Positions 9,238 through 17,745 of a stretch of 64,000 nucleotides of DNA are shown here, piece after piece. The notes under the pieces were generated by a model. It searched no databases. It was given only the letters and a program-made list of their open reading frames with translations, and was not told the origin of the DNA. The position numbers and the translations under genes are program-made. Each line of letters starts with the position of its first letter. Position 1 is the first letter of the stretch. This DNA comes from Maribacter sp. HTCC2170 (GTDB taxonomy: Bacteria > Bacteroidota > Bacteroidia > Flavobacteriales > Flavobacteriaceae): the NCBI RefSeq assembly GCF_000153165.2, contig NC_014472.1, positions 3,592,001 through 3,656,000 of the forward strand, in the 5' to 3' direction.

Positions 9238-9283
9238 TTATGACAAATGTCATAAAATACGCCCCTCTTGCTTAATAATTTTA
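9238..9283 (+). promoter_or_regulatory. sqr promoter with ATGACA-AA-TGTCAT operator
   Basis: TTATGACAAATGTCATAA (9238-9255, 8-bp perfect arms) followed by the -7 box TAATTTTA (9276-9283), beginning 29.5 bp from the dyad centre. This is the best-conserved operator of its type in the window and lies in a class II activator position. Confidence 0.75.
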
Positions 9284-9340
9284 CACCTGAATAATTGAAG
9301 AAATGTTTCACAACTTGGTTCAATTCCAATAATTAACAAA

Positions 9341-10585
9341 ATGAAAAACTTAGTAATATTAGGAGCGGGTACTTCAGGAACGATGATGGCAAACCATTTG
9401 GTTAAAAAACTACAAAAAAAAGATTGGAAAATCACCATAGTAGATCAATACAAAACCCATTATTACCAACCAGGTTTCCTTTTTCTACCTTTTGATACAT
9501 ATACAGAGGATCAAGTAAAAAAGAAAGGTGGTAAATTCATTCCAAAAGGAGTAAATTATATTCAAAAAAAAATAGAACAAATTTTTCCAGAAGATAATAA
9601 AGTTGAACTCTCTGATGAAACGCTTGAGTATGATATTTTGATAGTCGCTACTGGTTCTAAAATTGCACCCGATGAAACAGAAGGCTTATTAGGCCCCCTT
9701 TGGCAAAAAGACATTTTTGATTTCTATACTTATGAAGGTGCTTTATCTCTTCGAAATAAACTACGGGAATGGGAAGGTGGTAAATTAGTGATTCATTTAA
9801 CTGAGATGCCTATAAAATGTCCAGTAGCACCATTGGAATTTGCTTTTCTTGCCGATTCCTATTTCCGGAAAAAAGGAATGAGGGACAAGGTAGAAATTAC
9901 ATATGTGACACCACTTTCAGGTGCATTCACAAAACCAACTTGTACCAAAGCGCTCAATTATCTTTTGGAAGAAAAACAAATCAATATTGAGATTGATTTT
10001 GCCATAGAACGTGTGGATAATGATAACAAAATGATTATTGACTATGCAGATAAAGAAATCCCTTTTGATTTATTAGTCACTATTCCAACAAATATGGGTG
10101 ATGAGGTTATTGAACGCTCGGGAATGGGGGATGATTTAAATTTTATTCCAACACACAAACATAGTTTGCAGTCAAAAGCCCATAAAAATGTTTTTGTAAT
10201 TGGTGATGCCACAAATGTACCTGCATCTAAAGCAGGTTCTGTAGCCCATTTTCAAGCAGAGACCCTGACTGACAATATTCTCCTTTACACTAAGGGATAT
10301 AAACTAAAGGAAGAATTTGATGGTCATGCGAATTGTTTCATAGAAACAGGTAACAACAAGGCATTGCTGATTGACTTTAACTATGATCAGGAACCAGTTC
10401 ACGGGACATTCCCTTTTGCCGGTATTGGACCACTAAAGTTATTAAAGGAAAGCGTTTTCAACCATTGGGGGAAACTTGCCTTTAGATGGGTTTATTGGAA
10501 TATGCTATTGAAAGGCATTGCAATACCTTTTGTCTCAAGGAACATGAGTTTCAAGGGTAAAAAGTTTGATATAAAAGCAGAATAG
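9341..10585 (+). CDS. Sulfide:quinone oxidoreductase-like FAD/NAD(P) oxidoreductase
   Basis: 414 aa. N-terminal dinucleotide fold (VILGAGTSGTMMANHL, residues about 4-19), a second FAD segment (DILIVATGSK) and the C-terminal FAD motif FVIGDATNVPASKAGSVAHFQAE as two parts. Cys residues at C160 (IKCPVAP), C201 and C332; C160 and C332 fit the redox-active pair of SQR enzymes. SQR oxidises sulfide to persulfide or polysulfide at the membrane and reduces quinone. TusE-like and DsrE2 genes follow at once, and a persulfide dioxygenase lies nearby, which supports a sulfur role over an ordinary type II NADH dehydrogenase. The promoter carries both operator types. The exact SQR type cannot be fixed by eye. 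Confidence 0.82.
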   Translation: MKNLVILGAGTSGTMMANHLVKKLQKKDWKITIVDQYKTHYYQPGFLFLPFDTYTEDQVKKKGGKFIPKGVNYIQKKIEQIFPEDNKVELSDETLEYDILIVATGSKIAPDETEGLLGPLWQKDIFDFYTYEGALSLRNKLREWEGGKLVIHLTEMPIKCPVAPLEFAFLADSYFRKKGMRDKVEITYVTPLSGAFTKPTCTKALNYLLEEKQINIEIDFAIERVDNDNKMIIDYADKEIPFDLLVTIPTNMGDEVIERSGMGDDLNFIPTHKHSLQSKAHKNVFVIGDATNVPASKAGSVAHFQAETLTDNILLYTKGYKLKEEFDGHANCFIETGNNKALLIDFNYDQEPVHGTFPFAGIGPLKLLKESVFNHWGKLAFRWVYWNMLLKGIAIPFVSRNMSFKGKKFDIKAE

Positions 10586-10616
10586 GAATAATTAATAACA
10601 AATAATTCAATACATA

Positions 10617-10925
10617 ATGAAAAAAGTAATAGCACAAACCGAAATAGATGTTAATGAAGAGGGATATATGACCGAATTCTCACAATGGAGCAAAGAAATA
10701 TGTGTATGTCTAGCCGATGAGCAAGATATTTGCATGACGGAAAAACATTGGGAAGTCATAGAATACATACATGAAAAACACAACAATGAAGAACCACTTT
10801 CTATTAGGGGTATCAAAAAAAGTGGTGTAATAAACATAAAAGAGTTTTATAGCTTATTTCCAGGTGGCCCACTTAAAAAGTCAACTTTAATCGCTGGGAT
10901 ACCAAAACCCAAAAGCTGTATTTAA
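10617..10925 (+). CDS. TusE/DsrC-family sulfur carrier protein
   Basis: 102 aa. Family signature: MTEKHWEVIEYIHEKH, PLSIRGIKKSG, LFPGGPLKKSTLIAGIPKP and the mobile C-terminal arm ending SCI, with the penultimate C101 (Cys A). The second arm Cys (Cys B) of true DsrC, about ten residues earlier, is absent, so this is TusE-like: it can carry one persulfide but cannot form the DsrC trisulfide. No dsrAB or tusBCD lies in the window. Located 31 bp after the SQR-like gene, so it probably receives sulfur made there, or passes it through DsrE2 (inference). Confidence 0.85.
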   Translation: MKKVIAQTEIDVNEEGYMTEFSQWSKEICVCLADEQDICMTEKHWEVIEYIHEKHNNEEPLSIRGIKKSGVINIKEFYSLFPGGPLKKSTLIAGIPKPKSCI

Positions 10926-10957
10926 TAACATTAAAAATCTTCACTAAAAATAAAATC

Positions 10958-11434
10958 ATGGGAAAGACCAAAGTAAAAAAAATGCTTTTCATACTTTCAA
11001 AAGCAACCATTGAAAATGCATATGCGGCTTTTGTAATGGCCAACGGGGCACGAATGGAAGGGATTGAATCAGAAATATTCTTTACATTTTTTGGATTGGA
11101 AGCCATTCAAAAGAAAAAATTGAATCATTTGCACGTTGCAACAGTGGGAAACCCTGCTATGCATATGCCAACCATGTTGGGTGGACTGCCAGGAGTTGAA
11201 GCCTTGGCAACGAAAATGATGAAAAAAGAAATGGAGAAATTAGATATGCCACCAATAGGAGAATTTCTTGAAATTCTCTCTGATTCTGGATGCAAACTTT
11301 GGGGTTGTAAATTGGCAGTAGATATGTTCCATCTTAAAAGAGAAGACCTAATTGATGAACTCGATGACATAATTACTATTGGAGATTTCTATAGCCGTGC
11401 AGATCAAGAAGGCACACATCTTCTTTTTATCTAA
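10958..11434 (+). CDS. DsrE/DsrF-like family (DsrE2-type) sulfurtransferase
   Basis: 158 aa. Opens with the DsrE fold strand KKMLFILSKATIENAYAAFVMANGA and has a hydrophobic segment around the MPTMLGGLPG region typical of DsrE2. The redox Cys pair SGCKLWGCKLAVDMF matches the CxxxxC position of this family. DsrE2-type proteins move persulfide sulfur to carriers such as TusA or DsrC. Third gene of the sqr-tusE-dsrE2 run, 32 bp after tusE, closed by a terminator. A short soluble or membrane-associated protein; its partner is probably the TusE-like protein next door. Confidence 0.82.
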   Translation: MGKTKVKKMLFILSKATIENAYAAFVMANGARMEGIESEIFFTFFGLEAIQKKKLNHLHVATVGNPAMHMPTMLGGLPGVEALATKMMKKEMEKLDMPPIGEFLEILSDSGCKLWGCKLAVDMFHLKREDLIDELDDIITIGDFYSRADQEGTHLLFI

Positions 11435-11460
11435 CCATAAACTTGAATTATTTATATAGA

Positions 11461-11490
11461 AAGGGGACTTGAAAGGTTCCCTTTTTTTTA
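11461..11490 (+). terminator. Intrinsic terminator after dsrE2
   Basis: AAGGGGACT pairs with GGTTCCCTT (two G-T wobbles and no bulge), followed by an eight-T run. It ends the sqr-tusE-dsrE2 transcript. Confidence 0.75.
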
Positions 11491-11736
11491 TTTCAAAAAC
11501 ATCTTTTAAGCGCTAAACTGTTCTTTTATTTTACAGATATTCCATTTTAATAAAACTAGGATTCAATTGTATTCTTTATTTACGTTCATGATTAATTGCT
11601 TAGGTCCCAATTTTTTAGGCTTAATAACCAAAAAACTTTTGGCATGATATAAAAAGATGATTGGTTCGATGAATATATACTTTCAAAACAAGCATTATTT
11701 TAAGAAAAAGAAATAACGAATGGTATTTGGGAATAA

Positions 11737-11862
11737 ATTCAAATCCTAGCCGAGTTTAAAAACAATGATACCTATCATACTGCGAAAACGACTAATTATT
11801 TATCTTTAGGATTAAGTGTAACTTTTGTTACAGACCACAAAATCAAAAAATACTTATTTTAG
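11737..11862 (+). pseudogene. Possible C-terminal remnant of an outer-membrane beta-barrel gene
   Basis: An open frame of 41 codons without a start, ending TAG. It encodes ...AKTTNYLSLGLSVTF followed by a short basic tail. YLSLGLSVTF has the alternating pattern and final Phe of a last barrel strand. The same frame continues upstream as EITNGIWE before a TAA at 11734-11736. The rest of the gene is absent. Low confidence, since short AT-rich frames can look like this by chance. Confidence 0.3.
11817..11862 (+). promoter_or_regulatory. Sulfite dehydrogenase promoter with TGTAAC-N4-GTTACA operator
   Basis: TGTAACTTTTGTTACA at 11817-11832, the same core and spacer as the sqr upstream site. A weak -7 box TATTTTAG starts at 11855, 30.5 bp from the dyad centre, one base off the spacing seen elsewhere. 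The ATG is at 11888. Confidence 0.65.
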
Positions 11863-11887
11863 AAGATTATGAACTTCAACCCTTAAA

Positions 11888-13108
11888 ATGAAAAGACGAA
11901 ATTTTGTTAAAAAAGCAGTTTTAGGTACCATGACTTCTGTAATTGGTACCGAAATTGTTTTTGGAAATGTATTACCAAAAGGTTATCAACCATTGGCTCT
12001 ACAAGATCCTAACCCTTTCAAGATGTTCAATAAGGATGGGGAAATGGTTGTCTTAAATGACAAACCCTGGAATATTGAGGCCAAGGCCCATTTGCTGGAT
12101 GATAAAATTACTCCCAATAAATATATGTTCATACGAAACAATGGTATTATTCCGGAAGACATAGATGTGGATAATTGGACGTTGACTTTTGATGGTGAAT
12201 CTGTAAAACAATCTAAAAGTTATACCCTAAAAGAGCTTAAATCAAAATTCAAGCAACATACTTACCAATTAACTTTGGAATGTGGTGGCAATGGGCGGAG
12301 TGAATATGACCCACCTGCAAAAGGCAACCAATGGACCATTGGCGCTGTTTCTTGTGCGACTTGGACCGGTGTTAGATTACGTGATATTCTTGAGGATGTA
12401 GGTATAAAAAATGATGCAGTTTACATCGGATACCATGCAGCGGATGTTCATTTGAGTAGAGATCCCAAAAAAGAGCCAATTTCCCGTGGTGCCCCAATGG
12501 CAAAAATCATGCAAGATGAAACCTTAATTGCGTTTAAAATGAACGGTGAGGATATTCCATTGGCACATGGTTATCCACTACGATTGGTTGCAGGAGGATG
12601 GCCTGCCTCTGTTTCAGGAAAATGGGTCAATAGAATCAGTGTAAGAAATAAGGTTCATGATGGTACCAAAATGACAGGCACTGCATACAGAGTTCCATGT
12701 AATCCCGTAGCGCCAGGCGAAAAGGTAAAAGATGAAGATATGTGCATAATTGAATCTATGCCTGTAAAATCATTGATTACCTATCCAAAGACTGGAGCAA
12801 CTATTAAAGAAAATCAAAAATTGAATATTCGCGGTCATGCTTGGGCAGGTGAACTTGAAGTTTCTAATATGGAATACTCAATTGATTTTGGCTCTACTTG
12901 GACAAATTGTTCAATTGAAAAACCAAAGAACAGGCTAGCATGGCAACATTTTTCTGCTAGTATTTCATTTCCTAAAAAAGGATATTATGAAGTTTGGGCG
13001 AGAGCCACAGATTCGCAAGGAAAGAGTCAACCAATGCTCTTACCGGGTTGGAACCCTAAAGGGTACCTCAACAACGCTTGTCATCGAATTGCCATCAAGC
13101 TAGCATAA
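11888..13108 (+). CDS. Molybdopterin-dependent sulfite dehydrogenase catalytic subunit (SorA/SoxC-like)
   Basis: 406 aa. N-terminal twin-arginine-like signal (MKRRNFVKKAVLG), then the sulfite oxidase Moco domain with the Mo-ligating Cys C132 in TLECGGNGRSEY, followed by AVSCATWTGVRLRDIL and HGYPLRLVAGGWPASVSGKW. The C-terminal dimerisation domain (about 290-405) has the YSIDFGSTW and WARATDSQGKSQP strands. It oxidises sulfite to sulfate in the periplasm and hands electrons to the cytochrome gene that begins 2 bp after its stop codon. Its promoter has the TGTAAC operator. SorA versus SoxC cannot be told by eye; no soxYZ, soxAX or soxB is present, which favours SorA-type use. Confidence 0.9.
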   Translation: MKRRNFVKKAVLGTMTSVIGTEIVFGNVLPKGYQPLALQDPNPFKMFNKDGEMVVLNDKPWNIEAKAHLLDDKITPNKYMFIRNNGIIPEDIDVDNWTLTFDGESVKQSKSYTLKELKSKFKQHTYQLTLECGGNGRSEYDPPAKGNQWTIGAVSCATWTGVRLRDILEDVGIKNDAVYIGYHAADVHLSRDPKKEPISRGAPMAKIMQDETLIAFKMNGEDIPLAHGYPLRLVAGGWPASVSGKWVNRISVRNKVHDGTKMTGTAYRVPCNPVAPGEKVKDEDMCIIESMPVKSLITYPKTGATIKENQKLNIRGHAWAGELEVSNMEYSIDFGSTWTNCSIEKPKNRLAWQHFSASISFPKKGYYEVWARATDSQGKSQPMLLPGWNPKGYLNNACHRIAIKLA

Positions 13109-13110
13109 GT

Positions 13111-13587
13111 ATGGAAGATCATAGCAAATTCAAACAACAGGTCAAGGCAATTTATACAATGCTACTTGGTGTCTTTGGTCTTTTTGCCATCGCTGCCTTT
13201 ACCATTATATACCTAGTTTCAAATCCTGATGTATTTAAAAAATCAAAACCTGAAGTTGAATATGCTGCTGTTCCTATTGTAGAAGACAACTATGATAAAA
13301 TAGAAAACGGAATACACATTCGTACGGGTTTGGTTGAAGCCGAAGGCCTTATGGCCGTGGTTAACAATTGTACCAACTGCCATTCTGCAAAATTAGTCAC
13401 CCAAAATAGAATGAACAAAGAGCGATGGATAAGCACAATTCGTTGGATGCAAGAAACACAAAATCTTTGGGATTTAGGGCCAAATGAAGATATCATCGTA
13501 AACTATCTAGTTACCAATTATCCTGCAGCCAAAAAGGGACGCAGAGAAGTATTTAGAAATGTGGATTGGTATATACTCGAAGAATAG
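13111..13587 (+). CDS. Sulfite dehydrogenase cytochrome c subunit
   Basis: 158 aa from the ATG at 13111, just after the catalytic subunit's stop codon; a longer in-frame start at 13078 would overlap that gene by 31 bp and is not preferred. One N-terminal transmembrane helix (about 14-36) anchors a periplasmic domain with heme motif C87-T-N-C-H91. The short helical C-terminal half (WISTIRWMQETQNLWDLG) resembles SorB-type cytochromes. Its likely job is to take electrons from sulfite oxidation and pass them to the respiratory chain. Confidence 0.87.
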   Translation: MEDHSKFKQQVKAIYTMLLGVFGLFAIAAFTIIYLVSNPDVFKKSKPEVEYAAVPIVEDNYDKIENGIHIRTGLVEAEGLMAVVNNCTNCHSAKLVTQNRMNKERWISTIRWMQETQNLWDLGPNEDIIVNYLVTNYPAAKKGRREVFRNVDWYILEE

Positions 13588-13623
13588 AATAAATACATTT
13601 TTATAAATTTAAATCGTTTTGAA

Positions 13624-14505
13624 ATGGAAAAATATTTAGATGCTTTCGTCAACTCATTTATGGGTAGCGTGGACTGGACTTGGAAGTCAATACTTTTTGA
13701 TGTGCCGTGGTACACTAATTACTTCTGGGGGCTCACGGTCATTTCATTGATCGTATGGGGTCTTGAAATTGCCTTTCCTTGGAGAAAAAACCAATCCGTC
13801 TTTAGAAAGGATTTTTGGTTGGATGGTTTTTATATGTATTTCAACTTCTTCCTTTTTGCGATTGCCGTTAGTGGTTTCTACAAATTGTTGGGATTACTTT
13901 TCAATGATATAGGCATTTCTTCAAAGAGCCTTACCCTATTGGACCTTTCTTCTTTGCCGTCATGGGCCCAATTGGTAATTTTCTTTATTATTCTTGACTT
14001 TGTACAATGGTTTACCCATGTCTTGCTTCATAAGTATGCTTTCTTATGGAAATTTCATAAAGTACATCATTCTGTCAAAGAAATGGGGTTTGCAGCTCAT
14101 TTGCGTTATCACTGGATGGAAAACATCATCTATAAGCCACTAAAAACTTTGGGCGTAATGATTTTAGGCGGTTTTGAACCAGAACAGGCTTATATCGTTC
14201 ATTTTATTGCAATTTCAATCGGTCATTTAAACCATGCCAATATTAAATTGACCTGGGGACCTTTGAAGTATATTTTGAACAATCCCGTTATGCATTTGTA
14301 TCATCATGCATATGTGCTTCCTAAAGGATCCTACGGTATTAACTTCGGAATCAGTCTAAGTCTGTGGGATTACATATTTAAAACAAATCACGTACCTGAA
14401 GATAGTGGAACGATTGAACTTGGCTTTCCGGGTGATGATGATTTTCCGCAAGATTTTATCCATCAAAATATCTATGGATTTGGTAAATCTAAAAAGAACG
14501 GATAA
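13624..14505 (+). CDS. Sterol desaturase/fatty acid hydroxylase family membrane protein
   Basis: 293 aa with about four transmembrane segments. Di-iron His boxes: HVLLHKY, HKVHHS and HLYHHAY, plus HLRYH between them. The family uses O2 to hydroxylate or desaturate lipids. It follows the sulfite dehydrogenase cytochrome by 36 bp on the same strand and may be co-transcribed. Such proteins often occur beside sulfite oxidase-type genes in flavobacteria in my experience of annotation, but the lipid substrate is unknown and no sulfur role is shown. Confidence 0.87.
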   Translation: MEKYLDAFVNSFMGSVDWTWKSILFDVPWYTNYFWGLTVISLIVWGLEIAFPWRKNQSVFRKDFWLDGFYMYFNFFLFAIAVSGFYKLLGLLFNDIGISSKSLTLLDLSSLPSWAQLVIFFIILDFVQWFTHVLLHKYAFLWKFHKVHHSVKEMGFAAHLRYHWMENIIYKPLKTLGVMILGGFEPEQAYIVHFIAISIGHLNHANIKLTWGPLKYILNNPVMHLYHHAYVLPKGSYGINFGISLSLWDYIFKTNHVPEDSGTIELGFPGDDDFPQDFIHQNIYGFGKSKKNG

Positions 14506-14516
14506 ATTAAATAAGC

Positions 14517-15551
14517 TTATTCAATTGAGTTCTTGGCAAAATTAATGCTCCAAATACCACGAACTTGACCAACATCGTATCCTATTGCCTTATCTTTGGG
14601 GTACAACCTTCTTAAGGTCTCTAAAGTTGAAGTGCTGATTTGCTCTTTGGATGTTCCATGACACTGTAGACACATTGTATTTGTAGTTATGGGATAATAG
14701 AAATTGACATCTCCGTTTATTTCTTCCAAAATAGGTTCTATATCAGCACCAGCTTTTAGCATTGTTTTAAAAGCAGCAATATGACCTAACTCCTTGGTAT
14801 TTGCCTTGTTTAGTGGATTCCTTGGCTTATCTGACACCCTCTTAATTATAGCATTATGCATTACTGATATGCTATCCGTGAGTTTCATGGCCTCAATGTT
14901 GCAAAATTCGACAGCGCCATCGGGTCCTTTTTTATCTAATGCTCTTATGAGGTTTTTTCCAAGTTGTGCCTTTGTTGACAAAGCATATTTTAATCCAATG
15001 TCAGAATAATTGGCACTTGTTTTATTTTGCCCAATTCGCTGCTGTTTACCTTGACCTTTCCTTCTGCCCATTCCTTGTCCTTGGCCTTCTCCATGCTCTT
15101 TTCTATAATGTTCTTCAAACCATTCAGGTTTGGCAATTTCATTGTCGTACATATATTCCGCTATCAACTTGATTTTTTCCTCGGGAAAAGCTTGATATGG
15201 CATGACACCAAACTTACTTAATGCACCATACATTACGGCTTTTTCTTCGGTAGGGTCACTGACGAAATCCCACATTTGTTCCACAAATTCCTCCTTAGAG
15301 GTATTTGCAATGGTGTAACGAGTCTTAATGGCAATCATAGGGGGAGCAATCCGAGATTCCTCAGGAGTAGTTGCATCATGACAGATATAACACTCGGTTT
15401 CCATAATCTTCTTGCCAGGATGTTCTTCCGTAGTAACGATCTCCTGAGAATCTGCTTTATCTGAAGTAGAATATTCCGATTTTTTGGAGTCTTTACAACT
15501 TACTGTAACAAATAGAATTGTTAAAATGAAAGGAAATATTTTATTCATCAT
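14517..15551 (-). CDS. Cytochrome c lipoprotein with C-terminal DUF3365-like heme domain
   Basis: 344 aa. Lipoprotein signal (VTVSC, C19). N-terminal monoheme cytochrome c domain with C54-Y-I-C-H58 and Met residues in FGVMPYQAF. A Gly/Gln/Lys-rich linker (about 143-170) leads to a Tll0287/DUF3365-like domain with C294-L-Q-C-H298. So it is a diheme protein on the periplasmic side. It overlaps the HMA gene by 4 bp (ATGA) and is last in the cstB-rhodanese-HMA operon. It may be an electron acceptor or sensor for the sulfur pathway; the role is not known. Confidence 0.8.
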   Translation of the reverse strand: MMNKIFPFILTILFVTVSCKDSKKSEYSTSDKADSQEIVTTEEHPGKKIMETECYICHDATTPEESRIAPPMIAIKTRYTIANTSKEEFVEQMWDFVSDPTEEKAVMYGALSKFGVMPYQAFPEEKIKLIAEYMYDNEIAKPEWFEEHYRKEHGEGQGQGMGRRKGQGKQQRIGQNKTSANYSDIGLKYALSTKAQLGKNLIRALDKKGPDGAVEFCNIEAMKLTDSISVMHNAIIKRVSDKPRNPLNKANTKELGHIAAFKTMLKAGADIEPILEEINGDVNFYYPITTNTMCLQCHGTSKEQISTSTLETLRRLYPKDKAIGYDVGQVRGIWSINFAKNSIE

Positions 15552-15817
15552 TTTGACATTTTCCCAGTAGCACAGCTAACAAAAGATTTTGCTTTTGAGG
15601 CTATGGTATTCTTACTGTCAATAGATGGGTATCCAAGATCCTTTAACTTATCCTTTACCCTTATTGCATCACTTGAATCTTCGTATGCGAACGAAACTGT
15701 CGACGTGTTGGGAAAAACCTGAACATCAGAGATATTCTCTAGTTCAGATACTTTGTTCGTAATGGTCCTCGCGCAACCACCACACTTTAAGTTTTGTACA
15801 ATTATTGTAGCCTTCAT
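15548..15817 (-). CDS. Heavy-metal-associated (HMA) domain protein
   Basis: 89 aa, one HMA domain with C12-G-G-C15 near the N-terminus (NLKCGGCARTI) and a ferredoxin-like fold pattern. A short tail adds a third Cys (C82, SFVSCATGK). Copper-chaperone-like small proteins bind Cu(I) with this motif. The context, between a rhodanese and a diheme cytochrome, makes a link to persulfide handling or copper delivery equally possible. Overlaps the next gene by 4 bp. Confidence 0.83.
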   Translation of the reverse strand: MKATIIVQNLKCGGCARTITNKVSELENISDVQVFPNTSTVSFAYEDSSDAIRVKDKLKDLGYPSIDSKNTIASKAKSFVSCATGKMSK

Positions 15818-15862
15818 AAACTAATTCTTTTTCTTTAACCTTCTTTAGTTTTAATATCAACC

Positions 15863-16207
15863 TTAGGACCAAGCCATAAACCCTCCTTTGAGGTCATACA
15901 CCATTTCAAAGCCCATATCCAATATCTTTTGAGCAGCTTTTTTACTTCTGCTACCAGATCTGCAGTAAAGGTAAACTGGCTTATTTTTATCCAATTTTTC
16001 AAAAGCTTGCTTAAAACTACCACCTTGGAAAAAATCTATATTTATGGCCTTTCCAATGTGACCACCTTTATATTCTCTTGGTGTCCTAACATCAACCAAT
16101 TGAACTTTCTTTTGTTTAATCGCAGCCCTAAACGCCTCGGTATCCAGAATTTCGAATTTATCTGAATTAAGGGCGCTACCGCCAAAAAGTGAACTTAAAA
16201 ATGACAT
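15863..16207 (-). CDS. Single-domain rhodanese-like sulfurtransferase
   Basis: 114 aa, one rhodanese domain: LVDVRTPREYKGGHIGKAINI, active-site loop C82-R-S-G-S-R-S and the closing DLKGGFMAW. A short hydrophobic N-terminus (MSFLSSLFGG) is too weak to be a clear signal. Rhodaneses move a persulfide sulfur between thiols. It sits 97 bp after the persulfide dioxygenase gene and 46 bp before the HMA gene, probably in one operon. Confidence 0.9.
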   Translation of the reverse strand: MSFLSSLFGGSALNSDKFEILDTEAFRAAIKQKKVQLVDVRTPREYKGGHIGKAINIDFFQGGSFKQAFEKLDKNKPVYLYCRSGSRSKKAAQKILDMGFEMVYDLKGGFMAWS

Positions 16208-16303
16208 ATTTCTATATTTTAATTTTTGCTTGGTCTTTGGAGAACGGCCATTTTTTGAAAACAGTCGTTCCCCAAATATCCAAGTTAAACAACAACTCCT
16301 ACT

Positions 16304-17719
16304 TTATAACATCGTAGTAGGACAAACGTAATCTGTTCTATCTATATTGGTTTTGGAAATTCCTGCGTACCCTTCGGTTACATCAACAAAATCATCCCAG
16401 CCTCTTTGTTTTAATATAGAGGCAGCGATCATACTTCGGAAACCACCGGCGCAATAAACCACAAAAGGAACTTCTTTCGGAAATTCTTGTAAATGCTTAT
16501 TTATTTCATTTAAAGGAATATTGATAGAACCTTTTACATGTTCAGAATCATACTCACTTTTCTTTCGCACATCAAAGACCAAGGGCATTTCGGCATGATA
16601 CGCTTTTGCGTAAACATCTGAAGTAATCCTTGCAATCGTTTCAAACCTTTTTTTCGAGCCTTTCCAATTTTTAAAACCACCTTTTAAGAATCCTATCGTA
16701 TGATCATAACCTACCCTTGACAATCTTGTCATGGCCTCTTCTTCTTTATCAGGATAGGTAATAAGAAGTATTTCTTGTTTAACATCGGGTATCATTTCAC
16801 CAACCCATTGTGCGAAATTGCCGTTTAATCCTATATTAATGCTATTAGGGACATATCCTTTAGCAAAGTCATCGGGGTTTCGAGTATCCAACATCAAAGC
16901 ACCTGTTTCATTTGCAGCTATTTCAAAAGCTTCAGGAGACAGCGGTTTTTGGCCTCTTTCAATTATCGCATCCAAGCTTTCATAGCCAGATATATTCATC
17001 AACACATTTTGAGGAAAATAACCTGGAGGGGCTGTTAGGCCAGTAAGAAGTTCTTTTATGAACTCGTCCTTGGTCATATCTGCTCGCAAGGCATAATTCA
17101 CTTTTTTCTGATGCCCAAGTGTATCGGTGGTTTCCTTACTCATCATTTTTCCACAAGCAGAACCTGCGCCATGATTCGGATAAACAATCAACTTGTCATC
17201 CAATGGCATGATCTTGTTACGCAGCGAGTCGAACAAATGGCCAGCCAACTTTTCTTCCGTTAATTCAGAAACCACATGCTGTGCTAAATCTGGTCTACCC
17301 ACATCACCAATAAATAAGGTGTCACCTGTAATAATGCCATGCTGTTTATCATTCTCATCGATTAACAAATATGTTGTGCTCTCCATGGTATGACCAGGTG
17401 TATGCAGCACTTTTATTTTATAATCCCCTAGCTCAAATATTTGATTGTCCTCAGCAATAAGGGCATCATAATTTGGGTTAGCTGTTGGGCCGAATACTAT
17501 CTGAGCACCTGTTTTTTTCTTAAGATCCAGATGACCACTCACAAAATCAGCGTGAAAATGGGTTTCAAAAACGTATTTAACTTTGGCATTATCCTTATTG
17601 GCCCTATCAATATAAGGCTGAACCTCTCGTAATGGATCAAAGATGGCAGCTTCGCCTTTGCTCTCGATATAATAGGCTGCATGGGCCAAACATCCCGTAT
17701 ATATTTGTTCAATTCTCAT
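16304..17719 (-). CDS. Persulfide dioxygenase-rhodanese fusion (CstB-like)
   Basis: 471 aa from the ATG at 17719. N-terminal metallo-beta-lactamase domain (1 to about 235) with the ETHE1-like iron motif T-H54-F-H56-A-D58-F-V-S-G-H63, HTPGHT and GDTLFIGDVGRPDL. Then a rhodanese-like domain with no active Cys (LLITYPDKEEE at that place) and an active rhodanese (VVYC423AGGFRS). This MBL-pseudo-rhodanese-rhodanese order is that of CstB, which oxidises low-molecular-weight persulfides to thiosulfate or sulfite. A longer start at 17782 would run through the operator at 17775-17790, so it is rejected. First gene of a four-gene operon. Confidence 0.9.
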   Translation of the reverse strand: MRIEQIYTGCLAHAAYYIESKGEAAIFDPLREVQPYIDRANKDNAKVKYVFETHFHADFVSGHLDLKKKTGAQIVFGPTANPNYDALIAEDNQIFELGDYKIKVLHTPGHTMESTTYLLIDENDKQHGIITGDTLFIGDVGRPDLAQHVVSELTEEKLAGHLFDSLRNKIMPLDDKLIVYPNHGAGSACGKMMSKETTDTLGHQKKVNYALRADMTKDEFIKELLTGLTAPPGYFPQNVLMNISGYESLDAIIERGQKPLSPEAFEIAANETGALMLDTRNPDDFAKGYVPNSINIGLNGNFAQWVGEMIPDVKQEILLITYPDKEEEAMTRLSRVGYDHTIGFLKGGFKNWKGSKKRFETIARITSDVYAKAYHAEMPLVFDVRKKSEYDSEHVKGSINIPLNEINKHLQEFPKEVPFVVYCAGGFRSMIAASILKQRGWDDFVDVTEGYAGISKTNIDRTDYVCPTTML

Positions 17720-17745
17720 TGTAAAATGACTGTAAAATTTAACTG

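Larger units (their letters stand above)
11435..11887 (+). other. Intergenic region of 453 bp
   Basis: Holds the dsrE2 terminator, a possible beta-barrel gene remnant at 11737-11862, and the operator/promoter of the sulfite dehydrogenase gene. I see no intact gene, RNA or repeat here. Confidence 0.7.
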
